DNA of 5,229 bases from Gammaproteobacteria bacterium (GTDB taxonomy: Bacteria; Pseudomonadota; Gammaproteobacteria; GRL18): the NCBI GenBank assembly GCA_030632625.1, contig DAOVUK010000276.1, forward strand, positions 1 through 5,229, written 5' to 3'. Position numbers and translations under genes: made by a program. Under the pieces are notes generated by a model, which searched no databases, was not told where the DNA came from, and was given only the letters and a program-made list of their open reading frames with translations. This document shows positions 4,811 through 5,229 of the stretch, piece by piece. How positions within the stretch are numbered: position 1 is the first letter of the stretch; every line of letters starts with the position of its first letter.

Positions 4811-5229
4811 TCAGTCGTGATGATAAACTTCCCACGCCGACCACTTGAAGAATTCATCCCGGCTGCAGCTTCCCGAGCTTTTTAGCCCCTGACCTTCCAC
4901 AATACGATAAATCACCATTTGTTTATCATGAGATTCATCAATGATATGTCGTACAGACCAGTCAGGCCCATGCAGTCCATTGGTGTAATAATGCCCCAGC
5001 TTTATCTGCTCAGAATCAAATAACGGCTTATTAGCATGCTGCAAAGTCAGGGCAAAAAGCTGCTGTAAATCATCCGTTGTGACATCAACGATCAGATCCA
5101 TATCTTTGACCGCTTGTTCAATATGAGTTTTATTAATTGATTGTTTTTTCTTATTACCGTCACTACTGAAACTCACCAGACTGGCAGGATAACGCCGCCA
5201 GGGAAACAAACTATTAAACAAAAAAGCAA
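4811..5229 (-). CDS. C-terminal part of an HPP-family membrane protein, partial at the window edge
   Basis: The frame continues in phase to the right edge with no stop, so the gene begins outside the window; the TTG at 5221 is not a credible start. 138 residues are visible. The first few (AFLFNSLFPWRRYPASL) look like the end of the last membrane helix of the HPP family followed by its basic cytoplasmic boundary (WRRYP). A soluble tail of about 120 residues follows: a lysine-rich linker (24-32), an amphipathic part (about 33-65), and a tryptophan/tyrosine-rich end with LGHYYTNGLHGPDWSVRHI (77-95) and EFFKWSAWEV (125-134). No CBS domain, the tail found in some family members, is apparent. HPP proteins are multi-pass inner-membrane proteins with four predicted helices; a plant chloroplast member has been linked to nitrite transport, but the bacterial role is unclear. 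The assignment rests on a short junction segment and is moderate. Confidence 0.65.
   Translation of the reverse strand, partial: AFLFNSLFPWRRYPASLVSFSSDGNKKKQSINKTHIEQAVKDMDLIVDVTTDDLQQLFALTLQHANKPLFDSEQIKLGHYYTNGLHGPDWSVRHIIDESHDKQMVIYRIVEGQGLKSSGSCSRDEFFKWSAWEVYHHD

Overview
The window reads as an ordinary chromosomal stretch of a low-GC, Gram-negative proteobacterium, most likely a gammaproteobacterium. The reasons are the exported proteins with Sec signal peptides, an Lrp-type regulator close to the enterobacterial one in its DNA-binding region, an IalB-family periplasmic protein, and a long-form (LeuA2-type) 2-isopropylmalate synthase. I cannot name a genus. No phage, CRISPR, tRNA, rRNA or complete insertion sequence is visible.

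Layout. Positions 3-431 (+) hold the C-terminal part of a short-chain dehydrogenase (SDR) module, of the type fused behind a class II aldolase. Its catalytic Tyr/Lys pair is present, but the segment before it does not look like an SDR and has no serine. A weak terminator-like hairpin follows. Positions 566-1417 (+) encode an exported, methionine-rich protein resembling DUF4412. Between its stop and the convergent leuA stop lies a perfect 28-bp palindrome that looks like a dispersed repeat. leuA runs leftward from 3146 to 1461. A 167-bp AT-rich region separates it from a divergent Lrp/AsnC-family gene at 3314-3796. That gene ends inside a strong intrinsic terminator, whose T-tract reaches the stop codon of a convergent, exported IalB-family gene (3819-4325, minus strand). 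The IalB gene has two related inverted repeats upstream. Positions 4326-4810 hold no certain gene, only a doubtful 75-residue hydrophobic ORF ending in a compound hairpin. The right end carries the C-terminal part of an HPP-family membrane protein (4811 to the edge, minus strand).

How the genes relate. The only functional link suggested by context is leuA (first committed step of leucine synthesis) and the divergent Lrp-like regulator, which probably controls leuA and/or itself through the shared intergenic DNA. The other genes look like separate transcription units; most neighbouring pairs are convergent. I found no convincing previously undescribed system. The points most worth checking are the broken-looking SDR at the left edge, the 28-bp palindrome, the possible leaderless start of the Lrp gene, and the paired dyads upstream of the IalB gene.
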